Assembly (NCBI RefSeq): GCF_001659605.2 | Contig: NC_035178.2 | Location: 32,629,127-32,693,126, forward strand | DNA: 64,000 bases | Origin: Manihot esculenta | Lineage: Eukaryota > Streptophyta > Magnoliopsida > Malpighiales > Euphorbiaceae | Reading direction: 5' to 3' | Notes under the pieces: model-generated | Seen by the model: only the letters and a program-made list of their open reading frames with translations | Databases searched by the model: none | What the model was told of the DNA's origin: nothing | Shown: in pieces, positions 31,496 to 43,289 of the stretch | How the letters are laid out: every line of letters begins with the position of its first letter | Numbering within the stretch: position 1 is the first letter of the stretch | Position numbers and translations under genes: made by a program

Positions 31496-34400
31496 ATGAG
31501 AGGCACTCGTCGATCTGCACGATTGACTGGAGTACCACTAGAGGAGGAAGGCATGGATGCCTGTCCCCCAGCATTGCCAAGGGCAATGTCATGTAGATCA
31601 AGTAGAGAGAGAGTGTCAAGGGACCCTAGAAGGTCTTTTGATACAAGCAGAAGGGGAGCAGTTTAGGGAGGAGTGTCAGCTGAGGGGGAAGATATGGATG
31701 TGGATCAGAGAAGGGATGGAAATATGGATGTGAGCATGTCTGACGAGGGTACAGGGGAGTCTCAGGGAGGCGCTCAGGCCTCGGGGTTTGGTTATCCACC
31801 CCAGTATCCACCCTTTCCACAAGGCTCAGGGTATCCGATGGGGGGTACATCGGATTACTCCAGCTTTAACCCCTACCCTACCTTCATCCCTTATCCACCT
31901 TGCTATCCACCATACCCCCAATACCCAATGTATCCACTCTCACCTTTCTACCCAAATGTGACAAACCCTAATCAAGGGAATGTTGCACCTCCTCCACCAC
32001 CCCCTGAACCTGTAGCCCCTGAAGTCCAAATACCTAAGCCTAGCTCATCTATAGGGAGCAGAGTTAAGATGACAGACTACTTGAAGCTGGATGCTCCCAA
32101 GTTCAAGACGGGAGATGATCCTTTTGAGTACCTGAAGACAATTAAGATGATTACAGATGAGTTAGGGGCAGATGTCAGTAGAGCCATTCAGATAGCGGGG
32201 TTCACACTCAAATGCAAAAAGGCCCGTGAGTGGTTCAAGAACTATGTGGACCCTAGATTGGACAGTATGACCTAGGAGGAGTTTGCAAATGAATTTGCAG
32301 GATGGGCTTTCCCTGATAGCTCCAGGGAGCTGAAGATGATTGAGTTTGAACAACTAAGGCAGACAGAGGAGATGAGTGTAGATAAATTCACTGATAGGTT
32401 CCTGGAGCTTTTGCCGTTTGTAGGGCAAGCTTTTGACACAGACCTGAAGAAGTCTAAGAGGTATGTCATGAAGCTTCACTCCAGGTATTCCTCTTTGATC
32501 CAATCAGCAGAGAGGGAGAGTTTCCATGCCATAGTGGATATGGCCCGGAAGATGGAGGCTAATGCCATCATTCAGGGGATAGTTAAGTAGTCTGTAGCAC
32601 AGTCTTCGGGTTCCAAGACCCCAGGTGGGGGAAAGTTAGATCCCTCTTCTCTGAGTGCAGCAGCTTCAGGCAGTAAGAGGTGGGGTAACACCACCAGAAA
32701 GCCAAAGAAGAACAAGTTCTGGAATCGGTTGAAGTCCGGTCTGGATTTAGGTGGTGGCTCGAGCTCGGGTTCAGATGGTGCAGAGTGTTTGAGGTGTGGT
32801 AAGCTACACAAGGGAGTGTGTCAGTTTGGGACTACAACCTGCTTCAGATGTGGGCAAGAGGGACACAAGGCACGGGAGTATCCTAGGGCACCTTTCATGG
32901 CACCATCCCAGCAGACAGCTTCTGGTAGTGTGGCACAGCCAGCAGCTCCAGCCATGACTCAGGACAGTGGCAGAGGCTGAGGGAGAGGGTCAACCTCTTC
33001 TTCAGTAGGTTCCCAAGGTGAAGGTCCATCAGCTCCAGCTCGGATCTTCACTATGACTCAGCAGGAGGCGAACACATCCAACACCGTGGTGTCAGGTAAT
33101 CTCATCATTGGTTGTTCAGATGTGTATGCTTTAATGGACCCTGGTGCATCTCATTCTTTTGTTGCTCCGAGAGCCGTAGAGAGGTTGGGTTTGATAGTCT
33201 CCGGGTTAGAGTGTCCCCTCTGGGTCAGTGGACCCAAGTGTGATCCATCAGTGGCAGAGTCAGTCTACCGGTATAGTCCAGTGTTTGTGGAGAGTAGATG
33301 CCTTCCAGCCGATCTTGTGGTGCTAGATTTGACGGATTTTGATGTCATTCTAGGGATGGATTGGCTGTCTGCTCATGGGGCTACCTTGGACTGCAGGGAC
33401 AAGGTAGTCAGGTTCAAAGATCAGAATGGGTCAGAGGTCGCCTTCAGAGGAGACAGGAGGGGTACGCCTAGAGGTATGATATCAGCCCTACAGGCTCATA
33501 GGTTGCTCAGGAGAGGTTGTCAGGGGTTTCTAGCTCATGTGAGAGAGCTGGATAGTCAGGTTAGGGAGCCCGCCTCAATGCCCGTGGTCAGAGAGTTCTT
33601 AGATGTCTTCCCAGACGAGCTTCCAGGACTACCACCTGCTTGGGAGATAGAGTTTGAAATTGAATTGATGCCTGGAACCAGACCAATCTCTATCCCTCCC
33701 TACAGGATGGCGCTAGCAGAGTTGAAGGAACTGAAGGAGCAGTTGCAAGAGTTGGTAGACAAGGGTTTCATCCGATCGAGTACCTCACCTTGGGGTGCTC
33801 CAGTGTTATTTGTGAAAAAGAAGGATGGATCCCTCAGACTTTGTATCGACTACAGGCAGTTGAACAAAGTCACTACCAAGAATAAGTATCCGTTACCTAG
33901 GATCGACGATCTATTCGACCAGTTAGTAGGAGTAGGTTGTTTCTCCAAGATAGATCTAAGATCCGGGTACCATCAGCTGAGAATAAGAGAAGAAGATGTG
34001 CTGAAGACGGCGTTCAGAACCAGATATGGGCATTATGAGTTCCTAGTAATGCCGTTTGGGCTGACCAATGCCCCTACAGCATTCATGGATCTCATGAACA
34101 GAGTGTTTAGCCAGTATCTGGATCACTTTGTTATCGTCTTCATTGATGATATCTTAGTGTATTCCAGGAATGCAGAGAGGCATGCCCATCATCTGAGGAT
34201 AGTTCTTCAGACCCTGAGAGAGCATGGCTTGTATGCCAAGTTCTCCAAGTGTGAATTCTGGTTGAGGAGCATCTCATTCTTGGGGCATGTTGTGTCAGAA
34301 AACGGAATTGAAGTGGACCCCAAGAAGGTGGAAGCGGTAGCTAACTGGCCTAGACCCACTACAGTGACAGAGATAAAAAACTTATTGGGTTTGGCAGGTT

Positions 34401-36481
34401 ACTACAGGAGGTTCGTACAGGACTTCTCAAAAATTGCCGCTCCTATGACTAGATTAACTAAGAAGAATCAGAGGTTTGTGTGGTCTGATCAGTGTGAAGA
34501 GAGCTTCGAAGAGCTGAAGAAAAGGTTGACGTCGGCACCGGTGTTAGCTCTGCCTACCAGTAATGAAGACTTCACAGTGTTTTGTGATGCGTCCCGTGTA
34601 GGACTAGGTTGTGTGTTGATGCAAAATGAAAGGGTAATTGCTTATGCTTCTAGACAGCTGAAGAAGCATGAGTTGAATTATCCTACACATGACCTAGAGA
34701 TGGCAGCAGTGATCTTTGCACTCAAAATGTGGAGGCATTACCTCTATGGGGTAAAATGTGAGATCTTTACTGATCATAAAAGTTTGCAATACATCTTGAG
34801 TCAAAGAGAGTTGAACCTGAGGCAGAGAAGATGGGTAGAACTACTTAGTGACTATGATTGCAAGATCCAGTACCATCCGGATAAGGCAAATGTTGTAGTA
34901 GACACTCTTAGCCAGAAATCACTTGGCAGTCTATCCCATATTACAGCAGAGAGAAGACCGGTGGTGAGAGGGTTTTACAAACTCATCAATGAAGGGTTGC
35001 AGTTGGAGTTGTCTGGTGCAGGTGCTTTGATAGCTCAGATGAGAGTGACACCCGTGTTTCTGGAGTAGGTGGCTCAGAAACAGCATGAGGACCCCGAGTT
35101 AGTAAAGATAGCCAGAGTAGTTCAAGCAAACAAGAATGAAGAGTTCAGATTTGACAGCAAGGGGATCCTCCGCTATGGGAGTAGATTATGTGTACCAGAT
35201 GACGTGAGTCTGAAAGGTGACATTATGAGGGAAGCTCATAATGCCAGATACAGCATTCACCCTAGAGCTACCAAAATGTACCAGGATCTGAAAAGAGTCT
35301 ATTGGTGGCCAGCTATTAAAAGAGAAGTGGCACAGTTCGTGTTCGCCTGCGAAGTATGTTAGAGGGTGAAGCTAGAACATCAGAAGCCGGCTAGAATGCT
35401 TAACCCACTGCCAATTCCAGAGTGAAAATGGGAGAATATAGCTATGGATTTTGTGGTGGGGTTACCGGCAACGTCCAACAGATTGGACTCCATATGGGTG
35501 ATTGTGGACAGACTGACCAAATCTGCTCACTTCATCCCTATTAGGAGTGGCTATTCTGTGGACAAATTGGCGTAGGTATTTGTTGATGAAGTGGTCAGAC
35601 TGCATGGGGCTCCTGTTTCAATAGTGTCTGATAGAGGACCCCAGTTCACCTTCAGGTTTTGGCGAAGTCTGCAGAGTGCTATGGGTACCAGGCTGGATTT
35701 TAGCACTGCCTTCCATCCACAGACCGACGGACAGTCAGAGAGGACCATCCAGACAATTGAAGATATGCTCAGAATGTGTGTGCTAGATTTTGGCGGTTCT
35801 TGGAGGCAGCATCTACCTTTGGTGGAGTTTGCCTACAATAACAGCTATCATGCTAGCATCGGGATGGCCCCTTATGAAGCTCTTTATGGGAGGAAGTGCA
35901 GGTCTCCTGTTTGCTGGGAAGAAGTTGGAGAAAGGGCCTTAGCAGGGCCTGAGCTAGTAGAAATCACCAGCAGAGTAGTGCCCATCATCAGAGAAAGGAT
36001 CAAGACCGCTGTGAGTCGGCAGAAAAGCTATGCAGATGTCCGCAGGAAGCAAGTAGAGTTTCAGGAGGGAGATTTGGTGTTGCTTAAGATGTCTCCTATG
36101 AAAAGGGTGATTCGTTTTGGGAAGAAAGGTAAGCTAGCTCCATGGTACATCGAACCCTTTGAAATCTTGCAAAGGATCGGGGATGTATCGTACAAGTTGG
36201 ACTTACCTGCTTCAATGGAAAGCATCCATCCGGTTTTCCATGTTTCTATGTTACGGAAGTTTGTGTCAGATCCGGGCAAGGTTCTTAGTGAGCCAGATGT
36301 AGAGATCTGAGAATATCTCACCTATGTTGAGCAGCCAGTGCGGATCCTTGACACGCAGATTAGAAAGTTGAGGAATAAGGAAATCCCGATGGTGAAAGTC
36401 CTTTGGAACCACCACAACATTGAAGAATGTACATGGGAGACACGGGAGTCTATGCTCCAGCAATACCCTCATCTCTTTTAA
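31496..36481 (+). pseudogene. Complete-length gag-pol of element C: one frame, nine in-frame stops, no frameshift
   Basis: From ATG 31496 (MRGTRRSARL) to TAA 36479-36481 is exactly 1662 codons. Domains by codon: Gag with PY-rich region and capsid (about 100-360); zinc knuckle near 450, last cysteine replaced (CFRCGQEGHKAREY); protease DPGASHSF near 548; reverse transcriptase with FIDDILVYS at 882-890; RNase H with CDAS at 1030-1033; integrase zinc finger ending CEVC near 1288; integrase core with D1318, D1379, E1415 (DD35E spacing); GPF module; a chromodomain-like tail ending YPHLF. Stops start at 31664, 32273, 32588, 32978, 35066, 35360, 35423, 35573 and 36308. Domain order plus chromodomain plus long LTRs fit the Tekay/Del clade. 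As it stands it cannot make a polyprotein without extensive readthrough. Confidence 0.93.
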
Positions 36482-36523
36482 GGTTAGTATCCTTATGTTC
36501 TTATGTGTTTATGTGTGCTATGC
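36482..36523 (+). other. 3' untranslated stretch of element C before solo LTR E
   Basis: Short spacer after the pol stop; it resumes at 38850 after LTR E and leads to the polypurine tract. Confidence 0.7.
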
Positions 36524-38849
36524 TGTAATACCCGGCTAGACTCCGGTATCGGAATTCCTACCGTCCGGTGGAATCTCGAATGTCGGAGACCTCTAGAAGG
36601 GTAAAATCATATTTTCATAAAATGTTTTAATGTATTTTATGGTTTTAAGCAAGAAAGAAAATGAATTTTTCCATAAAAATAACCTTGGAGGAAGATTCAG
36701 GTTCGGCCGCCGAACCTCAAGTTCGGCTGCCGAACATGCATGCGCTTCGGGAGTGCCTTAGGCCCCTTAAGGCATAGGTGAGGGAAGTCCAAGTTCGGCC
36801 GCCGAACCTTATGTTTGGCCGCCGAACATGGCATGCATGCGGAGGCACGTTAGGCCCCCGAAAGTGGCCTAGCCAGCCACCTATAAAGGGGTCCCTTGTC
36901 CGAAACGGGCGAGCTTTTCTCCCCATTTTCGGCCAAGGTGAGCTCTCCGCCGTCCCTTGTTGATTTTGAGCTTCTTCTTTCGAGTTTTCATGATTTCTTA
37001 TGAGTTTTAACTTGGTTTGAAGAGTTTTGAGCAAAAGAGCAAGTTTTGGAGCTTGGAGACCAAAGGAGCGAGATCTCTCCCATCTCCGAGTTAGATCGCC
37101 TTTCCTCTCGATCTTCAAGAGGTAAGAGTAGATCTTTAGCTCATTTTATGTTTTAAGCAAGTTCTATGAAGATTTATGGGGTAGAAATGCATGTTTAGGT
37201 TATTTTTGAGTTTATGGGTTTATGTTGAGTTTTTGGGCAATGTATGATGAATATGTATGTTTGATGTGTTGTTGTTGGGGTTTAGGATAGTTTGAGACTC
37301 CTATAGGTTTGTTGGCTTGTGTTGTAGAATAGGTAAATGCATGATTGTATGGTTTGAGAGGTGTTTGTGCATGTGGATGGCTGAGTTCTGCCCTTTGGAA
37401 GAACTCAGGTTTGGCAGCCGAAAGGACTTTCGGCCGCCGAACCTACCTGTGGAGGCCAACTTTTGGCTGCTGAACCCTGCCCCCGAAAGTGGACTTTTGG
37501 CTCTGGAAGGGACTTTCGGCCGCCGAAGGTGCCACCGAACATGTATGAGTTTTGTCTCTAAAGGGAACCTTCGGCCGCCGAAAGTGCCGCCGAAGGTGCA
37601 TGACTTTCGGGTCTGGAGGGACTTTCGGCCGCCGAACCTGCCGTTGAAAGTGCCCTGTTCAGCCTTCCTTTGCATGATTTATGTGATTATTTTATGGTGT
37701 TTTAAGGGGGTTTTTGGGGAGTATTTTAGAGTCATGTTCATGTTTGTTTGGTCCCTCATTTGAGTCCACCTCTGTAGGTTCGGACCCGAGGAACCGAGGA
37801 CCTCAGCAGTGAGTCAGCTGCTTCAGTGTCTGTCAGAGCTAGCCAGAGGTGAGTAGAATAACTCTATATGTTTCAAAGTAAATAAATCAGTCTTTAAGCA
37901 TGTTCATGCATCACGAATGCCATGAGATATATTAGGATGTTTGCATTAGAATTCACGAATATGTTGCATTGCATAATATGATGATGATGTGGATGAGTAT
38001 TGGATGATCCTCTAGTCCTCGTATGATATGATGTGATATGGTATGATATGGTATGGTATGGAAGTCCAGGTCGAGGCTCATTCTACGCCCCTGGCACTAT
38101 GTTAAGAGAAAGACCAGGTCGAGGCCCATTCTACGCCCCTGGCATTATTGGAATGTTATGTTATGTTATGATATGTTAAGAGAAAGACCAGGTCGAGGCC
38201 CATTCTACGCCCCTGGCACTATTGGATATATTGAGGACTAGTGGTGACAAGACCATCCTTGATGTGATTTGTTTGTGATGTGATGCATTCCATGAGATCA
38301 TGAGTTTTAAATTAAATGTTTTATTATTCTGCTCACTGGGCTCTAGTAGCTCACCCCTTTCCCTAATCCCCCAGGTATGCAGGTACGGGATAGACCAGGA
38401 GGTCAAGAAGAGTAAAGCGATGTCTTGTAATAGCTAGCTGTGGACATGAGATTATTGTAATGTAATGTGTCGAATGGTTATGAAATGTTAAGTATTGTAT
38501 TGAGGATAGAATTGTGCTTGACCCTAGTATGTTAGTTAATCCCTTTATACAGGGTCTTTAATAATGTTTTATCATTGTTATGTAAACCAAACTTAATGTA
38601 TGTTATGTTACCCCATTGGAGCATTGATGAGGACTCCAATGCGGGGTTAATGATTATGATTATTAGTTGTGCATGCACAGTTGAGTTTGGTGAATTGAAT
38701 GAGAAAAGTTTAAAATTTTATGAAATTGTTGATCATGTATGGGATTAAACAGGTTTACAGGTTGTATGTTAGGCTTGCTACGGGTCTCGGCGGCCTTAAG
38801 CCGATCAGGATCCTAGCGCCGGTAGCGGTCCGGTTTCCGAGTCATTACA
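36524..38849 (+). mobile_element. Solo LTR E with perfect target-site duplication TATGC
   Basis: A 2326-bp Tekay LTR (TGTAATACCCGGCTAG to GTCATTACA) flanked on both sides by TATGC (36519-36523 and 38850-38854). Cluster II about 36698-36865, cluster I about 37408-37652, three hairpin units about 38066-38222. It is a product of LTR-LTR recombination of a former element (inference). Confidence 0.95.
36882..36888 (+). promoter_or_regulatory. TATA box of solo LTR E
   Basis: TATAAAG after cluster II. Donor-like CAAG|GTGAG near 36937 and AGAG|GTAAG near 37121. Confidence 0.6.
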
Positions 38850-38873
38850 TATGCCATGTTTTGCTTGTTTGGT

Positions 38874-38909
38874 GAACATTCGGGGACGAATGTTCTTAAG
38901 GGGGGAGAA
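38874..38909 (+). promoter_or_regulatory. Polypurine tract and hairpin of element C
   Basis: Arms GAACATTCG (38874-38882) and CGAATGTTC (38887-38895) with loop GGGA, then AAGGGGGGAGAA up to the 3' LTR. Confidence 0.85.
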
Positions 38910-39154
38910 TGTAATACCCGGCTAGACCCCGGCATCAGAATTCCTGCTTTCCGGCGGAATCTCGGATGTCGGAATCCTCTAGAAGGGTAAAATGTGTTTT
39001 TCTAAAATGTTTTCAAGTGTTTTAAGGTTTTAAGTAAGAAAGAAATTGAGTTTTTGAAAGAAAAGCACTATGGAGGAAATTCCAGGTTCGGCCGCTGAAC
39101 TTGGTGGAGTTTTGGAGTCACCTTTGGCTTCCGAAGGTGGTATGGCCAGCCACC

Positions 39155-39161
39155 TATAAAA
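39155..39161 (+). promoter_or_regulatory. TATA box of C 3' LTR
   Basis: TATAAAA at the same place as in the C 5' LTR. Confidence 0.6.
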
Positions 39162-40846
39162 GGCCCCATGTCCAAAAATGGGCGAGCTTTCTCCTCCATT
39201 TTCGGGCAAAGGTGAGTTCATGCCCTTCCATGGTTAGTTTTGATGATTTCCTTCAAATCCTTCATGTTTTTGACAAGTTTTAACTTGGTATTGAAGATTT
39301 TGAGCTAAAGATCAAGTTTTGGAGCTTGGAGATCCAAGGAGCTTGATTCCTCCCATCTCCAAGTTAGGGATCGCCTCTCTTCTCGATCTTCAAGAGGTAA
39401 GCTTAGATCCTACCCTTCTTGTATGTTTTATGAAAGTTTTGAGTTTTAAGAGGGTTGATGCATGTTTTAGAGTATATGCCTAATGTTAGAGTTTAGGTTG
39501 GTTTTATGGGTAATGTATGATATATGTGTTGCTAGATGTGTTTTGTTGGGGTTTAGGCTAGTTTGAAACCCCTATATGCTTGCGTATGTGTGTATGCATG
39601 TTGTAGAATAGCTAAATGCATGTTTGGGAGGTTAGGGAGGCTTAAATGTGCATAAGGGCTGAGTTCTGCCATTTCTGGAAGAACTCAGGTTCGGCAGTCG
39701 AATGCACTTTTGGCCGCCGAACCTGCCTGTGGAGGCAAGCTTTTGGCTGCCGAACCCTGCCCCCGAAAGTTGGACTTTCGGCTCTGGAGGGGAGTTTCTG
39801 CCGCCGAAGGTGCCGCCGAAGATGCATGAGTTTTGTCTCTGGAAGGGACTTTCGGCCGCCGAAGGCGCCGCCGAAAGTGGCTGAGTTTCGGCTCTGGAGG
39901 GACTTTCGGCCGCCGAACCTGCCGCCGAAAGTGCCCTGTTCAGCCTTCCTTTGCATAATTTTTATGAGTGTTTTATGATGTTTTAAGGGGTTTTTGGAGA
40001 GTAGTTTAGAGTTATGTTAGTGTATGTTTGGTCCCTCATTTGAGTCCACCTGTGTAGGTTTGGACCCGAGGAACCGAGGACCCCAGCAGTGAGATAGCTG
40101 CTTCAGAGTCTCTGCAGAGTCAGCCTGAGGTGAGTAGAATAGAACTTTATGTTTTAAAGTAAATAAATTTTGAGCATGTACATGTATCACGAATGCCATG
40201 ATATATTAGGTTGCTTGCATTAGAATCCACGAATATGTTGCATTGCATACTTTGATGTTGATGTGGATGGATGTTGGATGACCCATTAGCCCTAGATATG
40301 ATATGATGACGATGATACGGTGTGGAAGTCCGGTTGACCCATTCTACGTCCCAGCATAATGTAAGAGAAAGTCCAGTTGACCCATTCTACGTCCCGGCAC
40401 ATTGGAATGTGATGATATGTTATGTTTAAGAGAAAGTCCAGTTGACCCATTCTACGTCCCGGCACTTTGGAATGTAGAGGGCTATTGGTGACAAGTCCAT
40501 CCATGATGTGAATTGTTTGTGATGTGATACATTTCATAAAAGCATATGTTTTAAATATAATGTTTTACTATTATGCTCACTGGGCTCTAGTAGCTTATCC
40601 CTTTCCCTTAACCCCCAAGTTTGCAGGTTCGGGATAGATCAAAAGGTCAGCAAGAGTAAAAGTATTGTGTATGTAATAGTTAGATGTGGACATGAGCAAA
40701 TAATGAAAGATATTGTAATGGAATGTAATGTAAAGTAATGTGTAAGGATGTTATGAGGTTTAGTATTGTGCTTGGCCCTAATGTGATGTTAATCCCCTTT
40801 TGTACATGATCATTATGATAAATGTTTTAATGTTAAGAAAGGTTAG

Positions 40847-43182
40847 TGTAACGACCCGAAAATCGGACCGCTACCGGCGCTAGGATCCAGGTCGGCTTAA
40901 GGCTGCCGGGACCCGTAGCAAGCCTAACATACATCTTGAAAACCTGCTTAATCCCATACATGATCAACAATATACATAGAAATTAAAACTTTTCTTTCAT
41001 ACATTCTCACATATACCAACCTCAACCTGTGCATGCGCTGAACATAGTCATAACTATACACATTGACCCCTCTGTGGGATCTCATCAATGGCCCAATGGG
41101 CGATACATCATAAGTTGAGTTGGTTTACATCTACATTATAAAACATCTAAGATCATGTATTCAAAGGGATAACAACATCCATAGGGTCAAGCACAACTTC
41201 TAATCCTCAATATCATTATACATAACATGTCTATTCAAACTTTACATCATCTTACGATTTATCATGTCCACTTTCTATCTATTACAAACATATGACTTTA
41301 CTCTTCTTGACTTCTGTGTCTAGCCCGTACCTGCAATCCTGGGGGGATTAGGGAAAAGGGGTGAGCTACTAGAGCCCAGTGAGCAGAATAATGAAAAACA
41401 ACATTTAAATTCTCATGCCATCATGTAATGCAACACATCACAACAAATCACATCTCGGATGGTATTGTCACCAATAGTTCTCTACATTCCAAAGTGCCGG
41501 GACGTAGAATGGGTACAACCGGTCTTTCTCTTAACATAACATATCATAACATTCCAATGTGCCAGGGACGTAGAATGGGTACAACCTGGACTTTCTCTTA
41601 CATAGTGCCAGGGACGTAGAATGGGTACAACCTGGACTTCCATACCATATCATGCCATAACATCATCATACCATATGAGGACTAAAGGATCATCCAATAA
41701 CCAATCCACATCAACATCATAAATGCAATGCAACATATTCGTGAATTCTAATGCAAACAACCTAATTCATCACATGGCATTCATGATGCATGAACATGCT
41801 AAAAACTTTATAATTTATTCGCTTTAAAACGTAAAGGTTTATTCTACTCACCTCTTGGCTAGCTCTGACAATGACTGAAGCAGCTGACTCACTGCTGGGG
41901 TCCTCGGTTCCTCAGGTCCGAACCTACACAGGTGGACTCAAATGAGGGACCAAACAACTAGAACATAATTCTAAAAACATCCCCCAAAAACCCCCTGAAA
42001 AACCTCAAAATAATCATGCAAAAACATGCAAAGGAAGGCTGAACAGGGCACTTTCGGCGGCAGGTTCGGCGGCCGAAAGTCCCTCCAGAGCCGAAAGTCA
42101 GGCAGGTTCGGCGGCACCTTCGGCGGCCGAAACTCCCAGACAGAGGCGAAACTCATGCATGTTCGGCGGCACTTTCGGCGGCCGAAACTCCCAGACAGAG
42201 ACGAAAGTCTCCTTTCGGGGGCAGGCTTCGGCAGCCGAAAGGCTTGCCTCCCCAGCCATGTTCGGCGGCCGAAAGTCCTTCGGCTGCCGAACCTGGTTTC
42301 TGCCAAAGGGCAGAAACTTGGCTCCTCTATGCACATCTGCCTCCAAAACTTTCAATCATGCACAATCCTATTCTACAACACACATACTCAAGCATACAAG
42401 CTCCTAGGGGCTTCAAACTATCTTAAACCCCATCTACAACACATCAAACAACACAAATCCAACATACATTGTCCATAAACCAACATAACCCCAAAAACTC
42501 ATAAAACCCTACACATGCATTTCTACTTCAAGAATCAACTTAAAACTTGTTAAAAACATGTAGTGAGCTCAAGATCGGCCCTTACCTCTTGTAGATCGAG
42601 AGGAAAACGACCCTAGCTCGAAGATGGGAGAGATTTGAGTTCTTGAACCTCAAAGCTCCAAAACTTGCTTTAAACTCGAAAATCTTCAAAACAAGATGAA
42701 AACTCATAAGAAAAACATGAAATCTCGAAGGGAGAAGCTCAAAACAGTGGAGGGGCGGTGGAGAACTCACCTTGGCCGAAAACGGGAAGAAAAGCTTGCC
42801 CGTTTCGGCCATGGGGTCCTTTTATAGAGCTGTCCTTACCACCTTTCGGCGGCCTAACGTGCCCCCACAGCGCATGCAAGTTCGGCGGCCGAACATGAGG
42901 TTCGGCGGCCGAACCTTGGCTGATTCAAACAAGGCTTTCGGAGGCCTAAAGCGCTCCCAAAACCTCCTCACGTTCGGCGGCCGAACGTGACTTTCGGCGG
43001 CCGAACCTGGCAAAGTCTCCAAAGCCCTCTCCACTCAAAACTTGGATTTATTTTCATTAAAAACCATAAAATACATCAAAACATTTTATGAAAACATGGT
43101 TTTACCCTTCTAGAGGTCTCCAACATCCGAGATTCCGCCGGACGGTAGGAATTTCGATATCGGAGTCTAGCCGGGTATTACA
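40847..43182 (-). repeat. 3' LTR of element D (left copy, 2336 bp)
   Basis: Plus-strand start TGTAACGACCCG, end GGGTATTACA. Three hairpin units (about 41496-41640), cluster I about 42050-42296, cluster II about 42842-43008. Relative to the right copy it has one extra 46-bp hairpin unit and one extra 55-bp cluster-I unit. Confidence 0.94.
42820..42826 (-). promoter_or_regulatory. TATA box of D 3' LTR
   Basis: TATAAAA on the minus strand, following cluster II. Confidence 0.6.
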
Positions 43183-43218
43183 TTCTCCCCCCTTAAGAAC
43201 ATTGGTCCCCGAATGTTC
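43183..43218 (-). promoter_or_regulatory. Polypurine tract and hairpin of element D
   Basis: Minus strand CTTAAGGGGGGAGAA next to the LTR, preceded by arms GAACATTCG and CCAATGTTC (one mismatch). Confidence 0.8.
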
Positions 43219-43289
43219 CTCAACTAGCACATAGCATGGCATACACATATCATACATACAAAGCACATAAAACTCACAAGGAACTAACC

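Noticed and set aside
33053..36310. Endogenous pararetrovirus (caulimovirus-like) as source of the RT
   Set aside because: LTRs, target duplications, integrase with DD35E and a chromodomain-like tail identify a Ty3/gypsy retrotransposon.
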